From positions 100,944,964-101,008,963 of the forward strand of contig OY992539.1 in NCBI GenBank assembly GCA_963921195.1: a stretch of 64,000 nt of DNA, written 5' to 3'. The notes beneath the pieces were generated by a model that had not been told where the DNA came from, made no database searches, and saw nothing but the letters and a program-made list of their open reading frames with translations. Origin of the DNA: Pegoplata infirma (Eukaryota > Arthropoda > Insecta > Diptera > Anthomyiidae). Both the position numbers and the translations under genes were made by a program. Of the stretch, positions 11,521 to 23,987 are shown piece after piece (position 1 is the first letter of the stretch; every line of letters begins with the position of its first letter).

Positions 11521-12516
11521 CTCAAAATCCGCGTTTTCAGATGCTGTAAACCACCCCTAGGAGCGAAAATTTTTCTAAAAATATACCTCCATTCTTTTAA
11601 GTTCACTTTAATCCTTCAAAAAAATATTGGTACCCGCAAATCAAATTTTCAAAATTTACTCTAATGTACGTACATATGAAGGTTTTTATTTCAAACGTAC
11701 CACGAAAAAAAAAAATGTTGTTGGATCAAAGTCGAACTTTCGAAGCTTATTGTCCTATATGAAAGCAACAAATCGTGGAAAAAAAGTTTTAGTTTATCGG
11801 AAAAATGGGCGAGATAGTCGTGGTCAAACATGGTAAAATTGAGCAATTTATGTATGATGTCGCTTTATATTTAATTTTTTCTACAGTAACTCAACGATTC
11901 TGAAATTTTCGAAACACATCTAATTTATAGTGTTTTGTATGGGCTATCGATTGGCATTATTAGTTTTTGGGAAAAATTCATAACTATGTCTGAATTTTTC
12001 AAATGAAAAGTAAAAATCGATGTAGCAAAAAACACGCCATTTTTAATTTAAAAAAAAAAATTAAATTAAAGTTCATTTCATTCTCTACATCATATCAAAT
12101 TTTCAGAGAGCAGTTATTTTTTGTTTTCGAGAAAATTGACTTTAAAATTTAAATGTCTTATTTTATTTTCCATATCACTCATACGCCACGATACATTTAT
12201 TTTTGCACTTACCAAAAACTTGTTTAATTCTCTTTAGATAACAGATTTAGAGCTGATTTGCCTTATTTATAGGAATTCGACTGTTTTTTTGTTGACCAGA
12301 GACATACAGTGCCATCGCTTACTCGTTTTCTGTGTAATAAGAATGCCAATTTTTTTAACTTTAAAATCTTGGAAATGATGAAGAAGGTTTTTAAAATTTT
12401 TGAAGTGCAGACTTTAGAATATTTTTTGGAACTTGTCTACTTCTGATATATTTTAAGTTTTTAGATGTAAGGCAATGTGTTTAATATCAGAGTATTCTTA
12501 AAAATTAACAACCACT

Positions 12517-12747
12517 GTGAATATTGTTGCCTGGATTTATTGCAGTAAATGGCTAACCAGAATTTCAACAATCATAAGGCAAAGATCACTTCTGAAATAT
12601 TGTCATTTTATTGATATTGAATGCAACTTTGATACGAAGAGTCTTGAAAAACATTCGAATTCTTATTATAAATATGACAAATCAATAAAGTCCGGCCTAA
12701 ACCAGTTTTTTGAGGTCAAATCGAAACCGAACCAAAACCGAAACTGA
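12517..12747 (+). CDS. weak hypothetical ORF in inverted-repeat spacer
   Basis: 76 codons starting MNIVAWIYCSKW. Composition is slightly less A/T-biased than its surroundings. I recognise no domain, and no splice sites or promoter can be supported. It may be a decayed fragment of a coding sequence or chance. Confidence 0.15.
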   Translation: MNIVAWIYCSKWLTRISTIIRQRSLLKYCHFIDIECNFDTKSLEKHSNSYYKYDKSIKSGLNQFFEVKSKPNQNRN

Positions 12748-13143
12748 AACTGAAAAAAAAAAATGCCTGGCTGAATAAAATTTTTATATATTTCTTTTTT
12801 AAGATACATATACAGCACTTAATGTGTTTAAACCATAGGAATTGTTGTATTTATTAAAAAATATATATATTTTAAAAAACCTACAAAAAAAATCATATTT
12901 AAATAAACTTAAAAAAAAATTGTTCATTAAATCTGTAGATTAAGAAAAAAAAAATATTTGAACTGTAACAGTAACACGTAAAATTAAAAAATTCAGCAAC
13001 TTTTTTATATATTTTTTACAATACAAAAATTTTGCCGAATACCGAATAGAGGCCGAAACCCCATTATTCGGCCGAAGTCGAGACCGAAACCGGATATTCG
13101 GTTGGACTCTACAAATCAACTCTAAATCAATTATCTAAACAGA

Positions 13144-14277
13144 CCCAGTAAAAACTTCTATTACCAAGTAATGAGGTTTTCGCCTTTAAATAGATGGTGG
13201 TAGCTAGTTACTATGTTGGTGAAACACTCATTATTTTAACATGGCGATGTCATTGGAGTAATGACCGCATACCCACTCGCTTACGAGAATGCTACTGAAA
13301 AACTACATACATTAGTACCACAAATAATGAGCTACAAGTAGCCCAAAAATAACTCGTTACCCACTCCTTACAAAAATGCTACCAAATAACAGCATACATT
13401 AGTCCCAAAAATAAGTAGCTACCAGTTGCTCAAAAATAACTCGTTTCCCACTCCTTACAAAAATTCTACCAAATAATAGCTTTGGATTCTTTTAATAAAT
13501 TTTTAACTTGGGGCAACTTCCGCCAATATGAAATTGAACAAGTTCATGTTAAACGCGTTTATTTCAAGAACAACCAAGCGGGCAAATGCGGAAATGGAAA
13601 TGATCCAATGTGCTGACGGAACCAATGTTTACGTTGATATCCTTCCCTCCAAATGTTTGATTGTAAAATTCAAATATTACAGGACCGAAAATATATCTTG
13701 GAAACTCGTAGAAAGAGACATTTGGCTACTTAGGACATTACCAATAACAAATATAAAGAAGCGACTGCTGCTCAGCCAATGGAAACTGCATTAAACACCA
13801 TCTTAAGTCTATATATAAGAGTGAGTTAGGTTTTAATAGAAATAAGTGTCAGCTAGATCCAGTTTTCTGAATATCAATTTGGGTTTTAAACTTTTTTTTG
13901 CCTTGTCCCAATTTTAATAAGAATTCCTGAATTTGAATTTCTATTAACAGAGTTTTATTAGAAAAAGTAGATAAATGTTAATCTTTTTTAAGCTAAATGT
14001 GCAAGTTCTTTCTAAATTTTCTTTAGCATTTTTTTAATTTCATAAAAAAAAAAAAAATATTTAGACAACTTATCAGATATTTTAAATCGTATTTACCAGT
14101 AACCTGTTCTGTATCAGGTTATGGGTAACTCATTATTTATTAACAAGATGTAACCGGTTTTGTATTAGGCTATCGGTAACTCATTATTTGTTAACAAGAA
14201 GTAATCGATCAGGTAACGAGCCCTCGTTACATAGAATGCAGGCGGTAATGGGGACTTATTACCAAGTTTTTACTGGG
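13144..14277. mobile_element. element with CCCAGTAAAAACTT ends, copy 1 (1.13 kb)
   Basis: Left CCCAGTAAAAACTTC and right AAGTTTTTACTGGG are inverted, both next to GA. Near the left end are imperfect repeats of about 105 bp (CCCACTCCTTACAAAAATGC, about 13341 and 13449). A second copy with CCCAGCAAAAA ends is at 21318-22436. It contains a short, more GC-rich ORF at 13528. Confidence 0.8.
13528..13794 (+). CDS. hypothetical ORF inside a non-autonomous element
   Basis: 88 codons from ATG to TAA, with visibly higher GC and more varied amino acids than the neighbouring frames (includes CADGTNVYVDILPSK and WKLVERDIWLLR). An in-frame stop lies a few codons upstream. No domain recognised. It could be a captured host exon or remnant transposase; the corresponding region is not seen in the sister element at 21318. 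Confidence 0.3.
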   Translation: MKLNKFMLNAFISRTTKRANAEMEMIQCADGTNVYVDILPSKCLIVKFKYYRTENISWKLVERDIWLLRTLPITNIKKRLLLSQWKLH

Positions 14278-14879
14278 GAATTAAACAAGTTTTTGTTAAG
14301 TGCAAAAATAAATGTATCGTGGCGTATGAGTGATATGGAAAATAAAATAAGACATTGAAACTTTAAAGCCAATTTTCTCGAAAACCAAAAATAACTGCTC
14401 TCTGAAAATTTGATATGATGTAGAGAATCAAATGAACTTTAATTTAAAATTTTTTTTAAAAAAAAATTAAGAATGGCGTGTTTTTTGCTGCATCGATTTT
14501 TATTTTTATTTGAAAAATTCAGACATAGTTTTGAATTTTTCCCAAAAACTAATAATGCCAATCGATAGCCCATACAAAACACTATAAATTAGATGTGTTT
14601 CGAAAATTTCGGAATCGTTGAGTTACTGTAGAAAAAATTAAATATAAAGCGACATCATGCAAAAATGCTCAATTTTACCATGTTTGACCACGCCTATCTC
14701 GCCCATTTTGCCGATAAACGAAAACTTTTGTTTCACGATTTGGTACTTTCATATAGGGCAATAAGGTCCCAAAGTTTGACTTTGATCCAACAACTTTTTT
14801 TTTTCGTGGTACGTTTGAAATAAAAGTCTTCATATATGAACATATTTGTGGGTATACATAATCATATATGAATCATATA

Positions 14880-15230
14880 CGACTAGGGATTGCAATGCGG
14901 TTTTAATCGTATTTAACCATATTATTTTTATTTAATTATTTAACGGTAACCGTAACCGCATTAAAAATCCTGCGGTTACGGTTAATTTAATTAACTTAGG
15001 ATTTGTAAGGCAAAAAAAAAAAAAAATAAATTTATACAAAGATACAAAAATTGCCTCAGAATATCAAACTTTTTCTATTGCAAAAATATTTCAGAATGTG
15101 AAAATGTGTCGGTAGAATAAAGGTTCTGAGACAGTTTCAAATGAAAACATGCTTCCGATTCTGAGACGTTTCTTTAGAAAATATGCCTCAGAGTCTAAAT
15201 TATTTTCTACTGAAAAAAGGTCTCAGAGTA
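14880..15230. repeat. small palindrome and scattered minisatellite units
   Basis: 14897-14985 contains GCGGTTTTAATCG and inverted CGGTAACCGTAACCGCA / TGCGGTTACGG. From 15060 several TTCTGAGAC units of the 6900-7850 minisatellite type follow. Confidence 0.55.
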
Positions 15231-15233
15231 GGG

Positions 15234-15545
15234 CCGAAAATAAAATACCCGTGTTTTCCAGTTTTTCTAGATCAATTCGCGTTTTTACGAAATACATCAA
15301 ACAAAACTAATCCGATTACTTTGAAATTCGGAATGAAGGTTTGTTGATGAAAAATAAGATTAAATGCCAAATTTCAAAAATTCTTTGATTCACAAAAAGA
15401 TATTTCATTTATGCTGTCCTAAGATTAACGGGAAAAAACTTGCATTTGCAAGAAAGTCCTCTCCTTGGTTATAAACGTTTTAAAATTTCGGAGATACCAT
15501 AATTTGTATTCAAAATTAGGGTCCAATGGGGTCCCCAGATGTGTA
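15234..15545 (+). repeat. partial copy of the 30351-31428 palindromic family
   Basis: GGCCGAAAATAAAATACCCG and TAGATCAATTCGCGTTTT match the end of the palindrome at 30421. The following GCATTTGCAAGAAAGTCC and TCCTCTCCTTGGTTATAA also occur at 32510-32550. Confidence 0.7.
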
Positions 15546-16761
15546 GAGCTGTAATGTTCCATTTTTTTCATTATAGTGTTCCTTTTTAAGATTTCATCTG
15601 TTTTGCTCTATCTTCCTTTGTTTTTGAGATACCGCCATTTTGAATTTTTAGTGAATCAAGTGAGAGTGCTAAGTTAAATACTTACACATTTTAAATAAAT
15701 TTAGAAATCTTTATAGTTTTTTTTTATTAAATTTCTTAGTTTACTTGTTATTTTGTTTAACATATTTCTATAACTTTACCACATCAATTTCTCAAAAATA
15801 GTTTCAAATATTTAATTTAAGTTTTGTTTTTTCAAAAAATAGCATATAAAAATGCATACACATTCGCACACTTTGCAACAGAAAAAGAAAATTATCTTAT
15901 GAGTTGATGATGGAAAACTTCGTTTAAAAACCACAAACACACAAAATGAATAAATACAACATTCTTCTTTCAAAACTTTCAAACGAATGAAACCAATTCT
16001 AACTAAACTATATCAAACGGGTATTGAAAATGACAAAAAAAAAAAATATATATGAACATTAGAGTGGCATTTTTTCTCCAACTTTTAATTTTCCTCAGTG
16101 CCCGGGCAATTTTTATTTTAGGATAATAAAAATGTTCCCTGACGTTCGAAATCAAAAGAAAAACCTTTTTGTCATACCAAAAAAAAAAAAAAATGCCGGT
16201 CTATTGTTCATATGTATGTTAATGAAAAAATGATAAGACTTGTTTTTCTTACATGTTTTTTATTAATGAAAATTAAATAGGAAAGGATGTCTAATTTCTA
16301 CATGAATGCTCTTAAATGATGGGTAACTTATAAAATAAGGAGGTAAACAAAGAATACTTAGTATTCATGTTATCACAACAGGGAAGCAGTAATATGAGAT
16401 TTCTTAAAAATGAGTACTAAAATTCTGTGTATTTACTTATTGCAATTTAAGTTTTTACAATTAGTAAAAAAATAAATAATATTTGTATACTCTCCAACCA
16501 CAGTATGAGGGTATACTCCCTTCGTCATTTCGTGTATAAGGCATCGAAATTTCTAAGTAAATTATACATGTTATTGATCAGTGATCGATTATAAGACATT
16601 CCAAAGTCCTTAGGTTTACTATGAATATGTCTTATGATAATAGGCTGGATAAGTTCGGAGAGGGACAAAATAATTCCAAACGGCAAAATGTTTCACCTTG
16701 AAGAACTAATCAAACCTTTTAAAAATTGGCATTTTTTACAAGCTTTTTTTATACTTTTATA
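15546..16761. other. AT-rich DNA with repeat fragments
   Basis: No gene. 16062-16190 starts TTAGAGTGGCATTTTTTC, resembling the ends of the 23988 element; 16495-16700 is a fragment of the dispersed repeat (CCAACCACAGTATGAGGG, inverse orientation). Confidence 0.5.
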
Positions 16762-17922
16762 CACTAAAAAAAACTTATCAAATTACTAGAAAAAGTCTCG
16801 TAATCCCATTTTACCAACATTTGACAGTTTTCCTTGTTTTTTAACAAATAATTTTCGATCGAATTTTAAATTTTTTTTTTTTTTGTAATTTTACAGTTTT
16901 TCTTGAAATTTTACAGTTTTTCTTGTAACTTTACAAATTTTTAAGATTTTTTACCAAAAAAAAAAAAATCTAATAAATTTACAAGAATTTCTTGTAATTT
17001 TTATTTTGCCAAAAAAGTTATAAATTAAATTAGAAAATCTGTAATATAGGAGTAATATGTTTTGAATTTAAATTTATGTTTTATGTTTTTTATGTTAAAT
17101 GTACACTCAAAATATTTTTTAAGTAAATTAAACTGAAAAAACGTTTTAAACAATCGTTTTTCCTTTAAAAAAACGGACTTCTTATATTTCATTTGAAACA
17201 ACATACTTTTTCAGTTATTTTTTAACGTTAATAAATGACTAGGCATTCCGTAAAAACAGACGATATTTCAGTTATTTTTACTGTTTAATTTTTTTTATTT
17301 TGTGAAGTAAAAATAAAATTTTTTGAATAACAAACTACAAAAACCGTACTTCTGTAAAATTATACGGTAAAATTATTCACAAATAATTTAACTGATAAAA
17401 ATATTTTCCGTAACTTTTGTAGTTTATTGTTTTAACAACTGTATAAATCATTCAATATTTTATTTTCCTTGAAAAACAAACGATAAAACGTTTAAAACAA
17501 CTTTAACTAAAAACTTTTTGAATAACCGTAGATAGTTACTGTAAAACTTTTATGGGTGTAATCTTTTTTAATTTTTCTTTTAATGTAACAACGTAAAAAA
17601 TTACGACCCCCTGATGATGTCGGCATATACCGACGAAACTTTGGGAAAATTGTAATAAAATTTTTTGTTTAATTACAAGAAAATTTTAGGCCTGATTAGC
17701 TTAATAACAACAAAATCCAAAAATTTACAATTTTTGGTAAAAATCATGTAAAATTACAAAAAAGCTCGTAATTTTTTGTAAATTTACAATTTTGTTGGTA
17801 AAAAGCTTGTAAAATTATTGGTAAATGGCTTGTAAAATAACAAGGAATTATTGACAAATGGGAGGTAGCAACAAAAAAAGTACAAACATTTTTTGTAATT
17901 TTACAAGGTTTTCTTTCGAGTG
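16762..17922. mobile_element. MITE, CACTNAAAA family, interrupted by another MITE
   Basis: Left end CACTAAAAAAAACTT and right end TTTCTTTCGAGTG, with TA on each side (16760-16761, 17923-17924). Many TTGTAAAATTACAAG motifs, as in the copy at 33059. A different MITE occupies 17104-17558. Confidence 0.8.
17104..17558 (+). mobile_element. MITE, CACTCAAAATATT family, copy A
   Basis: 455 bp between TA dinucleotides (17102-17103, 17559-17560). Ends CACTCAAAATATTTTTTAAG and CTTTTATGGGTG. Repeated CCGTAAAA and TTTAAAAAACGGAC motifs. The reverse-oriented sister copy is at 26672-27314. Confidence 0.85.
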
Positions 17923-17944
17923 TAATATATTTATTTAAATAATA

Positions 17945-18540
17945 ACAAATCGCAAAAATCGAAATTGAATATTGAATTTCGTTACAATTATGAAATTTTC
18001 TTGTATTTTCTTGTTTTTACACAGCGTATGAGTAACATTTTTGTTAGTCGTGTGCTATGTTCAAACAAGAAAATACAAGCAAATAACAACATTGTTATGA
18101 AATTCAATATTCAAATGCGTTTTTCTTAAAAAAAACGCGCTTCTGACTTTTTTTTATGGATAGCCGTAGATGTTCGGCTACATTTTTGATAAATCGACTT
18201 TTTTACAAAATGCTAACTTTCATAACGGGTTTCAAAATTTTCCAACAAAACAAATGTTAATCAATAGCCCAAAACAAATGTTAATCAATAGCCCATACAA
18301 AAATATTCACAAATGAAAATTTTTAGAATTGTGTTGCATTCGGATTTAATTTCATAAATATTTAATCAAGGCAACTCGACAAAAATATGACAACTTTTTT
18401 CAATATTTAGCAACGCCTCCTAAGCCCAGGTTTTGAAAAATAAAAATTTTCTTATTTCCATATACGACTTTCAATACAACAAATTCAGAAATTGATGGGG
18501 CACATGTTTCTTTCGCTGGACATTTGGTGTATAATGCCTC
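17945..18540. mobile_element. palindromic element, family GAGGCATTCC, divergent partial copy
   Basis: Right arm matches the family (GGCAACTCG, CGCCTCCTAAGCCCAG, CGCTGGACATTTGGTG, ending AATGCCTC followed by ATAT). The left arm is shortened to the central part (TTGTATTTTCTTG and its complement). More diverged than the other copies, hence probably older. Confidence 0.75.
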
Positions 18541-19198
18541 ATATAAGATGGGCACTTGAAACTAGTATTTTTAAATTTCAGAAAATTTGATTAAACAAAA
18601 CTCCCAAACTAATTATAATTTAATTTATAATATAATTTAATTTAATTTATTAAATATGTACATTTTGATAATAAAAATTTTAAAAATTTATGTTTTTGTA
18701 GCATTATGAGTTTGGCGGATTTCAAAAAAATATGCATTTTTAAATAATTTTTTTTTTGTTTTCTCTGCTTTTTTTTGCTCAAATTTGTTTGAGTGCAAAG
18801 TAAATTTTTTTGGCTTAAAATTTTTTTTTTCGTTTTTCATGATTTTTTTTTTTTTTTGTTTAGCAACCAAAAATTTTGGAATGAGAAATTTTTTATTCTT
18901 CTGTAGTTTTACGACACAAACATCTTTTCGCCCACTAAAGTTTATTTTCAAAGGTGTTTGGTAATTATTATTGACATTTAATTATCAAAAGCCATAAAGC
19001 AATACACAGTGCCGGTAAGAAAATTCTTTATTTTGTGTGTGTAATTTTTTTAAATTGTTTATCCTTAAGAAAAACTCTTTAAGCTGACCAGGTAAATAAC
19101 AAATATAATATATGTGCCAAGGTTCAGAAACATCGGAGTGTCTTTCGAAAGTTTGAGTCTTTTTAACTTCTTAATGCATACTGGGATGGGTCGATGAA

Positions 19199-20040
19199 AT
19201 GCATATTTGCGAATCTCGTTAACTAATAGCAAACAATTTTAGAGGGTACTTTTAGTCCTTTACACGCGGTTTTAGTTCACGGTTTTTGGAAAAAAAATGT
19301 TTTTTTTTTTTTAAATATATATTTTAAAAATTTTAGCTGATCAGTTTTGGTCCATTGAAGCATTTCAAAACCAGAAAAGTTAGATTTTTTACATAAATAA
19401 CATATATTTTATTTCAAAATGACACTCAAATGGTACATAAGGCCGTTTTAAGTACAGGAAAAATAAAGTAAAAAATTGGCGGGTATTTATTGCTATCCGC
19501 GAAGTGCAAAAAATTTCCAAAAAAAATTCAAAATTTGGTTAAATAAAGCGTATTACGAAAATAATATCAAAAAATATGTTACCAAATCGGTAGTTCCATA
19601 GATGCATTTTTAAAAATCTATAAAGTATAAAATGGATTTATGGACCATGTCGATCAGCTACCTTTTTTTTTTGATTTTATTTTTTTAATACGCTTTATGT
19701 TACCAAATTTTCGATGCCCATTTTGATTTTTTTATTGCAAATTGCAAATTTTTGGCACTTAGCAGATAAATACCCGCAATTTTTTTATTTTTATTTTTCC
19801 TGTGCTTAAATTGGCCCTATGGATCAGCTAATTTTTTTTGAATTTTTTTCTTAATACGCTTTATTTTAAAAATTTAAATTTTTTTTTTTTAAAAAAATAT
19901 TTTTTTCAAATACCGCAAACTAAAACCGCGTGAAGAGGACTATGTACCCTTTTAAATTTTTTTTTATAATTTTTCCCGTTATTAGCTCGAAAATGCGCAC
20001 CGACTTTTTGCTGTTAGTTAACTAGATTCGAAAATATGCA
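19199..20040. mobile_element. palindromic element of about 840 bp
   Basis: Left ATGCATATTTGCGAATC, GTTAACTAATAGCAAAC and TTTACACGCGGTTTTAGTT pair with right AACTAAAACCGCGTGAAG, CTGTTAGTTAAC and GATTCGAAAATATGCAT. The centre is near 19620. Non-coding. Confidence 0.82.
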
Positions 20041-20042
20041 TT

Positions 20043-21317
20043 TTTTTTTTTTTTAATTTTTTTTATTATTTTTATATTTTTTCCAATAATTTGTTATTAA
20101 TTCATGTTATTTATTGTTTTATGAAATTGAACCTACGAAAACTCAAAATATATATATGAACATTTCCATTTAACTTTTGATTTTAAAGTTTAAAAAATAT
20201 TAAAATTTTTTTTGAGGGCACATCAAAATCGTTTAGTACGCGTATAAACATGCATTTGGAAGGTTCAAAAACGTTCGCGTGAAGAACTTTCAGCTGACGG
20301 CGCGAAAGTTTTGGCGGTTTAAAGATTTTAATTGAAAACGAAAAATCTCAAAATTACAATTATTATTAGAATTTAACAAAATCAACGTTAATTAATGTTT
20401 CATACTATCCCCAATAAAAACCGGATAAATTACGTCCATTTAGGTGGATATACGATCAGATTTTTACGATACAAGTGTGTTGTAAAAAGTTGCCCTATTA
20501 ATGCTTGATATTCAATTTACGCGAAATCTAATGACATTGGACCAAATTAAAGGTCATATTCGGATTTAGCACCCTCAAATTAGTTAAGAAACTTGTGCAT
20601 TATGCAAAATTGTGAATTTTTAAAAGTGATGCAATTTCTGATTAATGAAATTTTGAAAGATGCATAAAATCCACAATTATTAAAATTTGTCAATGCCGCT
20701 CAGTTTTGAGATAAAGCTTTATTAATACCAGCAATTGCCATTCATAGAAATGAATTTCTATTAGCGGTTTGGGTGTGCCCTGGCGGTTTATCTGGAGACA
20801 AAATTGGCGCGTTTTCAGCGTACAGTTACATTAAGTCCCAATTTTTGCACACGATTCATAATACGCATAACAAGCAATCGTCTGACGTTATATTTTAAAT
20901 CTAAATTCTTTTCGCGAGAAAATACAAGTAAAAGTTTAAAATCGTGAAATGTAAGCAAAATTTTTGCTTATCAAAATTTTAAATCGAAATCTATTTTATT
21001 ATAAAAAATCAAAAAATATTTGGATCACGCGATGTGCTGGCCACTTTTAAGTAATATTGCGAATGTGCCTCGCAAAAAAGTGGATTTTTGATGACTTTCA
21101 CGTTGTGTCTCTCAACCTTTGTCTAGCTAGTATTCCGCTCCTATTGAGGGCACATTCATGAGATCGGTTGTAAACTTCAAACCGTTACCACCAAATAACT
21201 TTTTTATTATTGATGGCACATCTAGTCATCTTTTTTGAACAAGTATAGGGATCATATATTTTAAATCTTTGAAGAATACGTTGGACGGCGCAAGTACAAT
21301 AGGCCAAAGAGTACATA
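20043..21317. other. no recognised feature
   Basis: About 1.3 kb with less obvious repetition than the neighbouring DNA and some higher-GC patches (for example GACGGCGCGAAAG near 20296). No supported ORF, RNA or repeat. Confidence 0.5.
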
Positions 21318-22436
21318 CCCAGCAAAAACATGGTAATGAGTTGTGAAAAGTAATCATTACCATGTACATTATTTATAATGAGTACCCATTACCATTAACA
21401 TTATTTTAAGCCCAAAAGTAACTACTTTTCAGTAATATGTTATAAAAGCACTTCTAAGTAATAATATCTCCTTGAACTTGCAGTTTTTAACCTTTACAAT
21501 TCAATTAACTTAAAAAGTACTTAAAAACTTAATAAAAATTACGCAATTTTTAAGTTTTAGTAAAAACAAGTTAAATTTAAAATGTTTTAATTAACTACTT
21601 ATTTTACTTCTTATTGGTAATGGGTTTTTACTCCTTATTAGTAATCCCAGTCAGTAACTACTTATTTATCTCCATACTCTTCACTGGTTATTTTTGTCTC
21701 ACGCCTTGTTAAAATAACACTGTGCAACACCCAAAATCGGAATGGGATGAAACCAAAAGCAAATGAAAGATGACATATTCCATAACAAACCCCTCAAGGC
21801 TTTTTTCCAGTTCAGAGCTAGATTTTTTTTTACACGCATTTAAAGTTAGTGCACTTTTATTATAATTATAATAATAAATGCTTGAAAATTGTATTAGTGG
21901 CGAATGATTAATATTGTAATTGCCTTTAAATAACAATCATACGCAACGGTGTCCAGTGTTTTATGTTAATAATTGCCTTTAAATAACAATCATACGCAAC
22001 GGTGTTTTGTGGTTTATTTGAATAATTTGGCTATTCAGTAAATAGGTACTGGACCGATTGCAGCAAAATTCATACCAGTCATAGCTGAAGTAATCTTCAG
22101 CTTAAGTTTGGAAACTGGACCCTACATGTTCAATAAGGGCACATCCAGGGGCCTTTAAAGTAGAATATGTTTAGTACACACAAACTTTAAATGCTTTAAA
22201 ATCACCAACTTTAAATGCGTGTAAAATAAAATCTAGCTCTGACCTAAAAAAAAGGCCTTGTGGGTTTTGTTATGGAAAACGTCAGCTTTCATTTGCTTTT
22301 GGTTTCATCCCATTCCGATTCCGAAAGTTCGATTTTGTATCACTGTGTAATTAGTGTTTCATTCAATAAGTAACTACTGATTAACATCTGATTCGGATTA
22401 CAAAACCCATTACTAGTAGTGCCAATTTTTGCTGGG
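21318..22436. mobile_element. element with CCCAGCAAAAA ends, copy 2 (1.12 kb)
   Basis: Left CCCAGCAAAAACATGG and right CCAATTTTTGCTGGG lie between TA dinucleotides (21316-21317, 22437-22438). An inverted pair inside (TGAAACCAAAAGCAAATG near 21748; CATTTGCTTTTGGTTTCA near 22290) makes it partly palindromic. A 53-bp-spaced direct repeat, GCCTTTAAATAACAATCATA, occurs at about 21921 and 21974. Non-coding. Confidence 0.85.
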
Positions 22437-22824
22437 TAATTTTTATGAAATTACAATTGACTTTTCCACATTTCGGAAGTTTAATTGTCGCTAACTACCG
22501 CAAATTAAGATTTTTGGGCTTAAGCGTTTGTAAGCTAATTGCATTAGAAGTCCTTTATGCATATCTATCAGTAGATAGCCATTTGAATGCAAATAAAAAA
22601 AGTTTTTGCCAAAAAACCAAAATTTCAAAGAAATGAAAAGTAAAATGGAAGTGTCCATATGTATATACTTTAAGTGCGGTTAACACAATATCCAGTTAAA
22701 TCAAAGTTAAGGTAACCTCCGGTTAGTCCCATACAAATTTGACATCTATAACCTCCAGTTAGCACTAAACCCAATTTATCTTCCGGTTAGTTCGTTTGTG
22801 TTATCGGCCCTAAGTAGTGTTATT
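22437..22824. other. no recognised feature
   Basis: AT-rich interval before the 21-bp array. A 63-codon frame at 22445 has no recognisable domain. Confidence 0.5.
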
Positions 22825-23900
22825 CTACACCATTTCCAATTGTATTTTAAAACTTTCCAAATGTATTTTAAAATTGTCCAAATGTATTTTAAAATTGTCC
22901 AAATGTATTTTAAAATTGTCCAAATGTATTTTAAAATTGTCCAAATGAATTTTAAAATTGTCCAAATGTATTTTCAAATTGTCCAAATGTATTTTAAAAT
23001 TGTCCAAATGAATTTTAAAAGTGTCCAAATGCATTTTAAAATTGTCCAAATGTATTTTAAAATTGTCCAAATATATTTTAAAATTGTCCAAATATATTTT
23101 AAAATTGTCCAAATATATTTTAAAATTGTCCACATGTAGTTTAAAATTGTCGAAATGTATTTTAAATTTTTCCAAAAGTATTTTAAAATTGTCCAAATGT
23201 ATTTTAAAATTGTCCAAATGTAGTTTAAAATTTTCCAAATGTATTTTAAAATTTTCCATATGTATTTTAAAAATTTCCAAATGTAGTTTAAAATTTTCCA
23301 AATGTATTATAAAAATTTCCAAATGTATTTAAAAATTGTCCAAATGTAATTTAAAATTGTCCAAATGTATTTTCAAATTTGTCCAAATGTATTTTAAAAT
23401 TGTCCAAATGTGGTTTAAAATTGTCCAAATGTATTTTAAAATTGTCCAAATGTTTTTTAAAATTGTCCAAATGTATTTTAAAATTTTCCAAATGTAGTTT
23501 AATTTTTTCCAAATGTATTTTAAAATTGTCCATATGTATTTTAAAATTGTCCAAATGTAGTTTACAATTTTCCAAATGTATTTTAAAATTGTCCAAATGT
23601 ATTTTAAAATTTTCCAATTGTATTTTAAAATTGTCCAAATGTATTTTAAAAAATTGTTTACAAAAAAAATTTGTTTTCTCTTTCATAATGAAAATTTTAT
23701 TGGAGTTATGAGACTGAGCAAAGTCACTATGTGCATAGAAGTATAAGTAGTGGTCAGTCGTTAAAATTGTCTAAATGTATTTTACAATTGTCCAAATTTA
23801 ATTTAAAATTTTCCAAATGTATTTTAAAATTGTCCAAATGTATTTTAAAATTTTCAAAATGTATTTTAAAATTTTCAAAATGTATTTTAAAAAGTGAAAC
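22825..23900. repeat. 21-bp minisatellite, left array
   Basis: About 48 tandem units of CCAAATGTATTTTAAAATTGT with scattered variants (ATGTAG, TTTCC, ATATATT). Because 21 is a multiple of three, several frames on both strands stay open and translate to heptapeptides such as FKIHLDN; these are not genes. Interrupted at 23650-23755 by a non-repeat stretch. The first 940 bp are repeated in inverse orientation at 25476-26397. Confidence 0.93.
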
Positions 23901-23987
23901 AAATTTAAAAAATATTCTGAACCTACAAATTTTAAATATATTAAGTTTGTCTAAGCACAGGGCAATTTTAATAATGTATGTACATTA

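Larger units (their letters stand above)
11631..14854. mobile_element. long inverted-repeat element, arms about 600 bp
   Basis: Left arm 11631-12235 and right arm 14280-14854 are complementary over nearly their full length. Shared landmarks: TTTCAAACGTACCACGAAA, CATGGTAAAATTGAGCA, GCCAATCGATAGCCCATAC in complement, and CGCCACGATACATTTATTTT. A 2-kb spacer holds a nested TA-type element (13144-14277) and unassigned DNA. No transposase recognised. Confidence 0.82.
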
